From NCBI GenBank assembly GCA_963757265.1, contig CAVWRA010000012.1:1-64000 (forward strand): DNA of 64,000 nucleotides, read 5' to 3'. This document shows, piece after piece, positions 54,701 to 62,519 of this stretch. Source of the stretch: CAIVVT01 sp963757265 (GTDB lineage Bacteria > Acidobacteriota > Terriglobia > Bryobacterales > Bryobacteraceae). Made by a program: the position numbers and the translations under genes. Numbering within the stretch: position 1 is the stretch's first letter; the number at the start of each line of letters is the position of its first letter. The notes beneath the pieces are model-generated. The model was given only the letters and a program-made list of their open reading frames with translations, was not told where the DNA came from and did not search any database.

Positions 54701-55011
54701 GGTGTCTTCTGCGCGGCCGGCCCAGCGTCCGCGGGGGCGGTCAAACGGTGGCCGTCCTCCTCGGTTTGCCCCTGCGCCGCCGCCAGCGCTGCGGCGGCTC
54801 CTTCCGCGCGCCGTTCGTCCTGAGCGGCCTGCCGGTGTTCTTCACCCGCCGGGCCCGCCAGGCGATTGCGCAGCAGTTCCGCGATATCCTCGTCAACCGA
54901 ACTGGAGTGGGTCTTCTTCTCCGTGACGCCGAGTTCCGGCAGCAGATCCAGAATCGCGCCCGGTTTTACCTCGAGCTCCCTCGCCAGTTCATTGATCCGG
55001 ACTTTCTTCAT
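51766..55011 (-). CDS. infB: Translation initiation factor IF-2
   Basis: 1081 residues, longer than E. coli IF-2 (890). Residues 1-55 are the N-terminal IF2 helix domain (KKVRINELARELEVKPGAIL). Residues ~90-470 are an unusual Pro/Ala/Gly/Arg-rich linker (for example PRPAAPGPPAAPQ). The G domain follows with GHVDHGKTSLLDAI (G1), FIDTPGHEAFTRM (G3) and VALNKIDKPDAQ (G4). Domain II and the fMet-tRNA-binding C2 domain end the protein (EVRLLRDNVVVFTGRLNSLK). The start is ATG 55011. It follows nusA by about 80 bp in the rimP-nusA-infB operon. A plus-strand frame opposite the linker is a shadow caused by GC bias. Confidence 0.95.
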   Translation of the reverse strand: MKKVRINELARELEVKPGAILDLLPELGVTEKKTHSSSVDEDIAELLRNRLAGPAGEEHRQAAQDERRAEGAAAALAAAQGQTEEDGHRLTAPADAGPAAQKTPAEAIVQEAPVVPLPEIAALHPAPRPHPIRPPLAMPAGLRQPAPAVPSIPIPPHPLTHVPPHAPAVPAAPPAQSAAQPLPLPPVRPSMPPLPASPPTKVQTPGLAPARPAIPGTPRPAAPGPPAAPQRFRERPAKVVETELQPMPGEAAPRPSIPVQPTPAQAAAAAPTAAATPAMPRPAAAPAPRNVPLGVRAGAPAGPRPGTILSGPRQPMPGGEAPRSPILPGAPRAHVMQPTRPVPQPPTITAGQPAGGGQPLRPTLSGQPAARPVVPPRPDLVARLSQTQTKPAPGQPPAPRPGIPTPGRPLYQGPRPGQPGPRPAGPGAPMGPARPGMRGRGLHPTTPVLEPPAPATEAGRRDAAKKRPLQRDREIDREGKLRTFGPRKLEPTPLPVIDREITISEGITVKEFADKLGVKASLVIKTLVERKIFATINQTLDVKMAVEIAREFGAKTSRMSYEEESVQAIEGTEVEGDRATRPPVVTVMGHVDHGKTSLLDAIREANVAAREAGGITQHIGAYHVEINGRKIVFIDTPGHEAFTRMRSRGASVTDIVVLVIAADDGVMPQTREAIDHARAAKVPIIVALNKIDKPDAQPERVKQQLTDLGLMPEEWGGDTPFVPVSAKKRQNIELLLEMILLVADMQELKGNPGRPAVATVLEAELDRGRGPVATCIVRNGTLRIGDFYICGSVFGKVRALYDDRGEQIKEAGPSMPVELLGLESMPEVGDTLQVVTDLAKARQIAEFREVKAREVAMAKTRITLEMVHAQLKEGEKKELNIILKADVGGTAEVLSDTLQKLSNDKVSIRVLHAGVGAITETDVTLASASEAIIIGFNVRPDRKAAELAEHEGVDIRLHTIIYELTDEMKRAMSGMLEPVFKEVYLGRADVRETFRISKVGTVAGLYVQDGTLVRDCEVRLLRDNVVVFTGRLNSLKRFKNDAAEVKAGFECGASIANFNDLKQGDVIEAFAKEKVAQEIFN

Positions 55012-55094
55012 ACTTACGGACAAACCCTCAGGCACGTTCTTCCCGCCCTCTGCCCGCACGCCGCCCCATTCGCCCCTGCAAGCATCACCGCTCG

Positions 55095-56615
55095 TCAGTT
55101 TTCAGTGGAGCCGTCGGGAGGAAAACCCTGATGTTCAATCGTATCAGATTCCTCCGCCGGCGATTCCGCAGCCGCGGCCATGGGCTCTTCCACTGCCGTT
55201 TCCACTGCTTCTCCAGCGCTCGCGGCGGGCGTGGATCCGGCCTCTTCCGCAACCCCGATGGTCTCACTGCCCGGCCTTTCGCCGGCCGATTGCGCGCCCT
55301 CGGCCGCAGCCTGCTCCGGCTCGCTGACCGGCGCTTCGGGCGCCGCTTCGCTCGCCACGTGCCCGTAAAAGCTGTTCACTGCCGCGCCCAACTGGGCCAC
55401 GGATTCGGACGTGATTTCCGGAACCAGCTCGAGCTCCTCGGGCGTCATCGAAGCCACCTTCTCCACCGTTCCGATGCCTCCCGCCACCAGCGAGCTGTAA
55501 ACCTCCTCGCTCAACCCGTGGTCGATCAGCGTCAACAGCGGCGAGCCCGCGCCTAGCTGCACCATCGTCGCTTCCACCTCCTGCCGCTTCTCTTCTTCCG
55601 TCTTGATATCCACACGCCAGCCCAGCAGCTTCGCCGCCAGCCGCACATTCTGACCCTTCTTGCCGATCGCCAGTGAAAGCTGCGCGTCCTCGACGATCAC
55701 CTCCATGTGCTTGCCCTCTGCGTCGATGATCGCCACCCGGGAAATCCGCGCCGGACTCAGCGCCTTCTCGATAAACTTCTGCGCGTCCTCGTTGTACTCG
55801 ATAATGTCGATCTTCTCGCCCTTCAGCTCGCGGATGATCGACTGCACCCGCATGCCCTTCATCCCCACGCACGCTCCTACGCAGTCCACGTCGCGGTCCT
55901 TGCTCAGCACCGCGATCTTGGTCCGCTCGCCGGCCTCGCGGGCGCACGCCCGGATCACCACCGTGCCGTCGTAAATCTCCGGTACTTCCTGCTCGAACAG
56001 CCGCATCACCAGTTCCGGCGCGGCCCGCGAGACGAGCACTCCCGCATTCTTGCCCGCCTTCTCGACGCTCTTGATCACGCACCGCGCGCGGTCGCCGACC
56101 GTGAAATTCTCCAGCCGCGACTGTTCCTTTTTCGGCAGCCGGGCTTCGGTCTTGCCCAGATCCACCATCAGGTCCAGACCCTCCACCCGCTTCACCGTCG
56201 TGTTCACCAGTTCGCCCACGCGGTGCGAGTACTCGGCGAAAATATTTTCGCGCTCCGCCTCGCGGACCTTTTGCAGAATCACCTGCCGTGCCGTCTGCGC
56301 CGAGATCCGCCCCAGCACGTCGGTCGGCCGTTGGAAGCGCACCAGCGAGCCGATCTCCGCCGCCGGGTCGGTCTTCTGCGCCTCTTCGACGGTGAGTTCC
56401 TTCGCCGGATCGGTCACCGTCTCCACGACGTTTTTCACCGCGAACAGCAGCAGCGCGCCCGTCTTCTCGTCGAATTCGACCACCAGCTCCTCGTTGTCCT
56501 TGAACTGCTTGCGCGCCGCGACGACGATCGCGTCCTTCACCGCATCGACGACAATCTGCGCGTCAATGCCCTTCTCTCTGCTGAGAATCTCGATGGACTG
56601 ATATATGGATGCCAC
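55095..56615 (-). CDS. nusA: Transcription elongation/termination factor NusA
   Basis: 506 residues: N-terminal RNA-polymerase-binding domain (SIEILSREKGIDAQIVVDAV), S1 domain (VNTTVKRVEGLDLMVDLGKT), KH domains (CVGACVGMKGMRVQSIIREL and SLAIGKKGQNVRLAAKLLGW), then a short helical repeat (SEEVYSSLVAGGIGTVEKVA). The tail after ~430 is Ala/Glu/Pro-rich and acidic. NusA controls pausing, termination and antitermination. It starts 48 bp after rimP ends and precedes infB. Confidence 0.95.
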   Translation of the reverse strand: MASIYQSIEILSREKGIDAQIVVDAVKDAIVVAARKQFKDNEELVVEFDEKTGALLLFAVKNVVETVTDPAKELTVEEAQKTDPAAEIGSLVRFQRPTDVLGRISAQTARQVILQKVREAERENIFAEYSHRVGELVNTTVKRVEGLDLMVDLGKTEARLPKKEQSRLENFTVGDRARCVIKSVEKAGKNAGVLVSRAAPELVMRLFEQEVPEIYDGTVVIRACAREAGERTKIAVLSKDRDVDCVGACVGMKGMRVQSIIRELKGEKIDIIEYNEDAQKFIEKALSPARISRVAIIDAEGKHMEVIVEDAQLSLAIGKKGQNVRLAAKLLGWRVDIKTEEEKRQEVEATMVQLGAGSPLLTLIDHGLSEEVYSSLVAGGIGTVEKVASMTPEELELVPEITSESVAQLGAAVNSFYGHVASEAAPEAPVSEPEQAAAEGAQSAGERPGSETIGVAEEAGSTPAASAGEAVETAVEEPMAAAAESPAEESDTIEHQGFPPDGSTEN

Positions 56616-56663
56616 GCTGGTCCCTCTCTGGTCTCTTCTCTTGGATGCGTCGCGCGCGCCGCG

Positions 56664-57140
56664 CTACCACTCAAACTTGAGATGCGCCTTCTCGATCTGC
56701 TCCATGCGCAGACACAGCGGCATGCCGCCGTCCGTATCGACGAGGATGGCGCCATCCTCCACTCCGCGCACGGTCCCTTCCCAGCGCCGCCGGTTCTCGA
56801 TCGGTTCGCGCAGCGCCAGGCGGACCTTCTCGCCCTGGAACCGCGCGAAGTGCTCCGGCTTGAACAGCCGCCGCTCGACACCCGGGCTGCTGACCTCCAG
56901 GCTGTAATGCTGGTCCGGAACCACATCCTCCACGTCCAGCACCGTGCCCACCTGCTGCGAAACCAGTTCGCAATCGTCCAGCGTCACGCCTCCCGGCTTG
57001 TCCAGATAAATCCGCACGATCCGGCCGCGCCCCGCGCCCGCCACCTCCACGTCCCACACCTCCAGCCCCTCGCGCCTGGCGGCGCGTTCGGCGATGGCGG
57101 TGATGCGCTCCAGCATCGTCGTTTGTGGCGTTTCGGGCAT
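56664..57140 (-). CDS. rimP: Ribosome maturation factor RimP
   Basis: 158 residues: AARREGLEVWDVEVAGAGRG, VRIYLDKPGGVTLDDCE, YSLEVSSPGVERRLFKPEHF and a C-terminal SH3-like part (FQGEKVRLALREPIENRRRW). RimP is needed for 30S subunit assembly. ATG 57140 is used. An upstream extension to 57233 would translate the terminator-like hairpin and is rejected. It is first in the operon. Confidence 0.92.
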   Translation of the reverse strand: MPETPQTTMLERITAIAERAARREGLEVWDVEVAGAGRGRIVRIYLDKPGGVTLDDCELVSQQVGTVLDVEDVVPDQHYSLEVSSPGVERRLFKPEHFARFQGEKVRLALREPIENRRRWEGTVRGVEDGAILVDTDGGMPLCLRMEQIEKAHLKFEW

Positions 57141-57176
57141 CTCTCTCGTCCGCTTCCGGGTAACTCGGACCGGGCA

Positions 57177-57203
57177 ACAAAAAAGTGGGCTCACGCCCAC
57201 TTC
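57177..57203 (-). terminator. Terminator/attenuator hairpin in the rimP leader
   Basis: Read on the minus strand, AAGTGGGC-GTGA-GCCCACTT is followed by a run of T. This is a strong intrinsic terminator about 37 bases upstream of the rimP start. There is no gene just upstream on this strand for it to end. It may be an attenuator for the operon, which carries nusA. Confidence 0.65.
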
Positions 57204-57456
57204 CATGTCTCGGCCTATACACAAATTATACACAAATACTGCCGCCCACTGCAGGATTCGGCCTGCCGCCCCCGCCTGGCCCCCGGGAATCTCCCGTCAA
57301 CGCCCCGCGCACTCAGCCGTTACCGCGCTCCCGCTGCGCCGCAGCGCAGGCCGCCGGCGGTGAACCATTGGGCGGCCGAACCGGGCCTCAGGATGACACA
57401 GCCTGGCGCCAAAACAGCGTGAAGTCACGATTTGGCGGAAACTGCTGAATTATCGG
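57204..57456. other. Spacer upstream of the rimP leader
   Basis: The promoter of the rimP operon should lie here on the minus strand. TATAATTTGTGTATA can be read around 57217-57231 on that strand, which holds a -10-like TATAAT about 45 bases before the hairpin. No gene seen. Confidence 0.4.
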
Positions 57457-57895
57457 CTAAGTCCTTTAGAACACCATAGATGCACGGTGAACACGTTTTT
57501 TCGCACAAAACTGGGTCTGTTAATGTTTGTAAGCCCAATCATTGCAACAGATTCACCGTGACGCACGGTGCAGCGTGTTAATGTGGCCCGTTAATGTTTG
57601 TAAGCCCAATCATTGCACTAGATCCTCCGTGACGCACGGTGCGACGCCTTAATGTGAGCTAAAATGAGCCTGAAATTCAACTAAGTTCTTTATTTGCAGT
57701 AGATCCACCGTGAAGCACGGTGGGAAGTCCATAACTCACTCAAAACAAGGCACTTGCTCGCATGGTCTGGGCTCGCTTTGCACGAAATTCAGCTAAGTCC
57801 TTTAGAAAACCGTGATTACGCGGAATGGCAAAAACCGTTGTTTTCACGGTCAAGACACGGTGTTTTCACGGTGAAATCGTGCACCGCATTCGGTG
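57457..57895. repeat. Array of direct and palindromic repeats upstream of the XamI genes
   Basis: A 71-bp unit occurs twice in tandem (57519-57589, 57590-57660), starting gttaatgtttgtaagccc in both. Each unit contains an inverted repeat around ACG: CACCGTG-ACG-CACGGTG (57554-57570) and CTCCGTG-ACG-CACGGTG (57625-57641). A third, CCACCGTG-AAG-CACGGTGG, lies at 57705-57723. A second module, ctaagtcctttaga, recurs at 57457, 57681 (variant) and 57793. TTTTCACGGT occurs at 57841 and 57863, 22 bp apart. The stretch is AT-richer than the host genes around it. It looks like a cluster of protein-binding sites, such as iterons or operators. Confidence 0.7.
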
Positions 57896-58098
57896 AAACG
57901 CACGCTAAATCGCCCGCCGCCCCCGCCCTCGGCTAGTGGCTTCGCATAGCCCAATCCATCTCCCGGATGCACCTTTCCACTGGCTACCGCCTCGGCGGTT
58001 TGGGCGTGTTACGATCGATTGGCCCTCACGGCGAGGCCTGAGCGACCCACGTCCCGGGCCCCCAAATGGCGACTCGACCTGTTGCTATGCAAAACAGT

Positions 58099-58129
58099 TT
58101 GCGCCGGGAATGTTTGGCTGCCGTAGAAT
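58099..58129 (+). promoter_or_regulatory. Promoter of the XamI operon
   Basis: A -35-like TTGCGC (58099-58104) and a -10 TAGAAT (58124-58129) with a 19-bp spacer. The -10 is six bases before GTG 58136, consistent with a leaderless transcript. Confidence 0.5.
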
Positions 58130-58135
58130 TAATTC

Positions 58136-59167
58136 GTGGTGCGCCCAAAGCGCTTGCTGCGGTCCGACGAGCGCCGGAAGCGGAGAAGGCGACGGAAGAT
58201 GATTAACGCCGACAAGCCGCACTTGTGGAAAGACGATGTTGCTGCCTCTGTGGACCTCTACAACAGCTGGTTCATGAAGTTCGCACCGAAAACGTACCGG
58301 GACAAGCGGGCCGAGGTGACCAAGCAGGTTGAAACGGGGCTGCTCAAGACTGGTGACCTGGAAAACATTGCGCCAGCCGTGCTGCAAGCCAACCCCGCGA
58401 TCTTGCCGATGCTGCGGATGGCAACTTGCCCACCGCTGGCGAGGGACCGGCTCGTCGGACTGGCTTACGCTGACAGGAACGTCGTGCTCTGCATGGAAGA
58501 AGGGGCTTGTCCGCCCCGGATGTCGGCTGCTGACCTTGCGCGCAACCTGGAGCGTATCGTCGCAACGCTGACCAAGCTGTTGGACCGTGATGTCTTTCCG
58601 TGGCTGGCAACAAAAAAGAGGCCCACTAAGGAAGAACGTGCTCGGGCTTCGACAATCATTGCCGATAGGATGTGTGGAGCGCAGTCGGACCCGATCATTC
58701 GAAATGCTCAGGAAGCTCGGCAACTGAAGCTGATCTCGGAGTACCTGACGGCAAGAAGCTACGTGCAGAGGAACCACCCGTCGTCCAAGCTAATCAGGGA
58801 CATGCCGCCGGGCACATTCGGCCTCAGGATGGGCGTGGTCGGGATTCAGGTTGATCGCAGCGCAAAGGAGAAGAAGGTCAACATCCCCATTGACGTCGTG
58901 ATTCAGCCACACAAACCTCGGCGCCATCGTGTGCCAATTCTGATTGAGTGCAAGTCTGCGGGTGATTTCACGAACGTCAATAAGCGACGGAAGGAAGAGG
59001 CAGCAAAGATAGGGCAGATTCACAAGGCGCCGGATACTGGGGAAGCCGAGTTCATTCTGTTTCTCTGCGGTTACTTCAACGGCCAGTACCTCGGCTATGA
59101 GGCGTTTGAAGGGATCGACTGGATTTGGGAACATCGAATCGAGGACATGGATCAGTTGGGGCTGTAG
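58136..59167 (+). CDS. XamI-family type II restriction endonuclease
   Basis: 343 residues. The block INADKPHLWKDDVAASVDLY, NSWFMKFAPKTYRDKR, MLRMATCPPLARDRLVGLAY, LLDRDVFPWLATKKRP and ADRMCGAQSDPIIRNAQEAR matches the XamI family, whose founder cuts GTCGAC. Near the C-terminus VPILIECKSAGDFTNVNKRR (Glu-Cys-Lys) with an upstream Asp (NIPIDVVI) is a plausible PD-(D/E)xK site. The start is either GTG 58136, six bases after TAGAAT with a basic Arg/Lys-rich leader of 21 residues, or ATG 58199 with GGAGAAGG upstream. The methyltransferase gene follows 6 bp later. No controller-protein gene is present. Confidence 0.82.
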   Translation: MVRPKRLLRSDERRKRRRRRKMINADKPHLWKDDVAASVDLYNSWFMKFAPKTYRDKRAEVTKQVETGLLKTGDLENIAPAVLQANPAILPMLRMATCPPLARDRLVGLAYADRNVVLCMEEGACPPRMSAADLARNLERIVATLTKLLDRDVFPWLATKKRPTKEERARASTIIADRMCGAQSDPIIRNAQEARQLKLISEYLTARSYVQRNHPSSKLIRDMPPGTFGLRMGVVGIQVDRSAKEKKVNIPIDVVIQPHKPRRHRVPILIECKSAGDFTNVNKRRKEEAAKIGQIHKAPDTGEAEFILFLCGYFNGQYLGYEAFEGIDWIWEHRIEDMDQLGL

Positions 59168-59173
59168 CGGACT

Positions 59174-60751
59174 ATGACCGATCTGCGTTCAATCGAAGGA
59201 CGGCGCCTTTCCGAGCAGGAACGGTTGGACAGCCTGAAGTCTGCGGATGAGCGGAACGAGTGGGGCCAGTTTGCGACCCCCCCTTCGCTGGCTGCTGATA
59301 TTCTTCGGCTTGCACAGAGCCTCTGGAGAGGTAACGAGAAAGTCCGGTTCCTGGACCCCGCGATCGGAACAGGTTCGTTTTACTCTGCTTTGTTGAAGGT
59401 TTTCGGTCCGGGGCGAGTTGCAGCTTCCCACGGCATCGAACTCGACCCTCTTTTTGCGAAGATGGCGACTTCGCTCTGGCACGAGACAGGCCTTTCCATA
59501 GCCAACGCCGACTTTACGACGCAGTGTTCGCCGCAGAACGCCAAGTACAATCTGCTCGTATCGAATCCGCCCTACGTGCGCCATCATCACATGACGGCCG
59601 AGTACAAAGCCGCTCTGAAGATGAGAGTTCTTCAAAGAGTCGGCATCAGGACCAGCGGACTCGCTGGCCTATACACCTCGTTTTTACTGCTGTGTGACTC
59701 CTGGCTTGCACCAGGCGCATTAAGCATTTGGCTGATTCCGTCGGAGTTCATGGATGTGAACTACGGTGAAGCAGTTCGAGACTATCTGACCTCCAAGGTT
59801 GAACTCCTTCGCATTCATCGCTTCTGCCCTTCGGATGTCCAGTTCTCCGATGCCCTCGTTTCTTCGGCGGTGGTAGTTTTCCGCAAGAACCCTCCCAGGA
59901 GCGATTCCGTAGTGCAGATGTCGTTCGGTGGTCTCCTCCTCGCGGCAAGAGATTCAGCCGACGTTCCTGTCCGGGCGTTGAGGGAATCAAAGAAGTGGAG
60001 TGGGTTCCCCAACCGACGCCCTCGGCTGAGCAACTGTCACCCGGGTGCGCGTCTCGGCGATCTCTTCAGCATCAAACGAGGACTAGCGACGGGATCAAAC
60101 AACTTCTTCATCTTGGAACAGCAGGAAGCAAAACGAGCGGGTATCCCAAAGGAATTTCAGCGCCCGATTTTACCTGGTCCGAGGCACGTGCGAATGGATA
60201 TTGTTGAAGGGGACTTGGACGGTTCTCCGTTGATCCTGCCACGGCTTGCCCTTATCGACTGCTCTTTGACTGAGGACGAGATCAAGCTGCGATACCCATT
60301 GTTCTGGAAGTACCTCGAGGCTGGGAAGACTACAGGAATCCATGAGACCTACCTCGCCAGCAAGCGACGACCTTGGTACTCCCAGGAAAAACGACCGCCG
60401 GCCCCGTTCGTTTGCACCTACATGGGTCGTACCAGAAACGGCAAGAAGCCGTTCCGGGTCATCTGGAACAAATCGAACGCCACCGCCGCCAACGTCTATC
60501 TTCTTCTCTACCCTAAACCCGCTCTCGCAGCAGCCCTGAGAGAGACGCCAGAGCTTTACTCCGCCGTGTTCGATCAACTGCGAAGTATCGAAACGGATAC
60601 CTTCGTGGATGAAGGCAGAGTCTACGGCGGCGGTCTTCACAAGATGGAGCCAAAGGAACTAGAAAGAGTGCCACTTCAAGGTCTTGCCGATCTCCTCAAC
60701 GCATCTGGCTCTTACGGAGGTCAGATGGGCCTGCTGTTCGATACGAATTAG
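59174..60751 (+). CDS. Adenine-specific DNA methyltransferase partner of the XamI-type enzyme
   Basis: 525 residues. The SAM motif FLDPAIGTGSFYSALL near residue 60 and catalytic LLVSNPPYVRHHHM (NPPY) near residue 130 give the order of a gamma-class N6-adenine methyltransferase. The C-terminal half (FSIKRGLATGSNNFFILEQQ and similar) is the target-recognition part. Length and order match the methyltransferases found next to XamI-type nucleases. It should methylate the adenine of the recognition site and protect the host. Placing R before M is unusual for safe establishment, as the nuclease may be made first. Confidence 0.88.
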   Translation: MTDLRSIEGRRLSEQERLDSLKSADERNEWGQFATPPSLAADILRLAQSLWRGNEKVRFLDPAIGTGSFYSALLKVFGPGRVAASHGIELDPLFAKMATSLWHETGLSIANADFTTQCSPQNAKYNLLVSNPPYVRHHHMTAEYKAALKMRVLQRVGIRTSGLAGLYTSFLLLCDSWLAPGALSIWLIPSEFMDVNYGEAVRDYLTSKVELLRIHRFCPSDVQFSDALVSSAVVVFRKNPPRSDSVVQMSFGGLLLAARDSADVPVRALRESKKWSGFPNRRPRLSNCHPGARLGDLFSIKRGLATGSNNFFILEQQEAKRAGIPKEFQRPILPGPRHVRMDIVEGDLDGSPLILPRLALIDCSLTEDEIKLRYPLFWKYLEAGKTTGIHETYLASKRRPWYSQEKRPPAPFVCTYMGRTRNGKKPFRVIWNKSNATAANVYLLLYPKPALAAALRETPELYSAVFDQLRSIETDTFVDEGRVYGGGLHKMEPKELERVPLQGLADLLNASGSYGGQMGLLFDTN

Positions 60752-60897
60752 CTGACGCGCATTCGAGGGCGCAATGCCGCCGGGCGGCTCTCGCTCCAGT
60801 AGGGGACCCGCTCAGGCTGAGCGGACTCGGTACTGAAAACAAACGACTTACAGTCCAAAACCCGCTCAGCCTGAGCGGGTCTGCCCCGCGCCCGGCT
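60752..60897. terminator. Two related palindromes after the methyltransferase gene
   Basis: CCGCTCA-GGC-TGAGCGG (60808-60824) and ACCCGCTCAG-C-CTGAGCGGGT (60860-60880) share their arms. The second is a 10-bp perfect stem with a one-base centre. Neither has a T run, so they may be bidirectional terminators or duplicated binding sites. The IS begins 17 bp after the second. Confidence 0.45.
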
Positions 60898-61749
60898 TAG
60901 ATTCTGTCGTCACGAGATGCTCGCCCAGATTGCGATACACCGGATATAGACGGCAGCGAGGAAGGAAGCACTGTTTTTGGCGTACCGCGTAGCAATTCCA
61001 CGCCATCGTTTCAGGTGCAGGAAGGCATTCTCCACCAGATGCCTCAGCTTGTACAGGTCCCGATCATAGGTGTGTTGTAGCTTGCGGCGGCCTTGGGGCG
61101 GTATGACGGGCTCCATGCCCTGCCGGCGTGCCTGGGCCAGGATGGCGTCCGTGTCGTAACCCCGGTCAGCCAACAGGTTCTGGGCTGTAAGTCCTTCAAT
61201 TAGAAGACTAGCTTGCGTACAATCCGCAGTGGGACCTGGCGTAATAACAACTCGGACCGGCAGACCATGCGCATCCACGGCCAAGTGTAGCTTTGTGTTG
61301 AGCCCCCTTTTGTGCGGCCCATTTCCTGGTTGCCGCCCCGCGCTCCGGTGCCATGCGGGTGGACCTTGATGTGGCTGGCGTCGATCATCAGCCACTCAAA
61401 ATCCGGCTGATCGATCAAGCGCTCCAGCAGAGCTTCCCACGTGCCCTTGTCGCGCCAGCGGCAGAAGCGGCGATGGGTGTTCTTCCAGTCCCCGTAGTCG
61501 GGCGGCAAATCGCGCCACGGGGCCCCCGTGCGGAGGATCCAGAAAACGGCATTGATGAAGCGGCGGTTGTCTCGCCCGATACCGCCCCAAGTGCCTTTTC
61601 TGCCAGGGAGATGTGGCTCCAGAATGGACCACACGCGATCCGTAATGTCATGCCGCCGATGGGCCAACTTCATGCCCCATCATGACACGAAATTAGAACA
61701 ATCCATGTGCTATTTGTTTGAAATCTTCATCTCGTGACGACAGAATCTA
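60898..61749. mobile_element. IS5-family (IS427-type) insertion sequence
   Basis: About 850 bp. Inverted ends ttagattctgtcgtcacgag (60897-) and its reverse complement (ending 61750) match perfectly for 23 bp including the flanking TTA/TAA. TA is duplicated at the edges. The two reading frames of one transposase fill the interior. It sits directly behind the XamI genes and looks intact. Confidence 0.85.
60910..61673 (-). CDS. IS5-family transposase in two frames (programmed -1 frameshift)
   Basis: The upstream frame starts at ATG 61673 (ITDRVWSILEPHLPGRKGTW) and holds the first catalytic Asp in LMIDASHIKVHPHG. The second frame continues LNTKLHLAVDAHGLPVRVVI and holds the second Asp (LLADRGYDTD) and the Glu of HLVENAFLHLKRWRGIATRY. 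The frames join at AAAAGGGGG (61303-61311 on this strand), a typical slippery run where one G is read twice. This is the usual expression mode for this group. All three DDE residues are present, so it may be active. Confidence 0.82.
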
Positions 61750-61750
61750 A

Positions 61751-61922
61751 TCCGCGTCGCCAGACTCGCCCACATTCGCTGCGCCGGACGCGGCCAGAAT
61801 CACTGCCTCACAATCGCCCGCAATCACCGCGCCGGCACGATCCGCCCGCCAACGCGTGCGGGGCCGTTTGTGCATCCGCACGCATCGCTTGAGGCCCTAG
61901 TGGATTGTCGGTAACTGATCGG
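61751..61922. other. Spacer after the IS
   Basis: About 170 bp, no gene seen. Confidence 0.4.
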
Positions 61923-62342
61923 CTAAGAGGCGGCGCGGGTCTGCCGGCGCATGCGCCGGGCCACCAGGCGCGTGGCGCGGCGGCTGATCAACGTGGCGAC
62001 TTCGCCCAGCAGTTCGGGCACGCCCTGCGGTTCCACCAGCACCTTGGCCACCGGCATGCTCGCCGTCTCGGCCGCCGACTCCGCCTCGTTGCGCCACGCC
62101 GCCACCAGCGCGGTGGCTGGTTGATAGTCCTTAATCCGCGCGTGCGCCAGGACCCGCAACCCGGCTTCCGGCGACTCCATCGCCAGGTCCGTCAGCACCA
62201 GCGCGTACTCTTTCTCATCCATCAACCCCACTGCCTCGGCCGCCGTCGCCGCTGAGTCAACTCTGTAACCGCCTGCTTCCAGGACAGTTTTCAGTGTCAG
62301 CCGCGATGTCGGATTGTGGTCGGCCACCAGCACCCGGGCCAT
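61923..62342 (-). CDS. Single-domain response-regulator-like receiver protein
   Basis: 139 residues from ATG 62342. RVLVADHNPTSRLTLKTVLE, the probable phospho-acceptor in YALVLTDLAME (Asp) and the helix-strand spacing are those of a receiver domain. Two conserved positions differ: the strand-4 Thr/Ser region reads TALVAAWRN, and the usual Lys-Pro after strand 5 reads VLVEPQGV (Glu-Pro). Normal phosphorylation switching may therefore be weakened. The C-terminus is Arg-rich (RRATRLVARRMRRQTRAAS), with no output domain. No kinase gene is adjacent. Confidence 0.7.
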   Translation of the reverse strand: MARVLVADHNPTSRLTLKTVLEAGGYRVDSAATAAEAVGLMDEKEYALVLTDLAMESPEAGLRVLAHARIKDYQPATALVAAWRNEAESAAETASMPVAKVLVEPQGVPELLGEVATLISRRATRLVARRMRRQTRAAS

Positions 62343-62519
62343 TCTCGGGATCTTTCGTCTCGTGCTGGTTCTCGCCGCGTTCTGGCAGATCATCGTCCCT
62401 ACTCGCAATCGCCCTACTAACAGGACGTCATCGGTCCTGGGATCGTTGCTTGAGAGTAGTCTATCCCAAAGCTGGGAGATTTCATCCCGAAGATTGAATT
62501 ATTGCACTTGTAGAGAAAT

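Noticed and set aside
54217..55131. Long plus-strand frame of Arg/Gly-rich sequence
   Set aside because: Shadow of the Pro/Ala-rich linker of infB.
57519..57660. Possible CRISPR array
   Set aside because: Only two tandem 71-bp units with near-identical contents throughout. There are no unique spacers and no cas genes.
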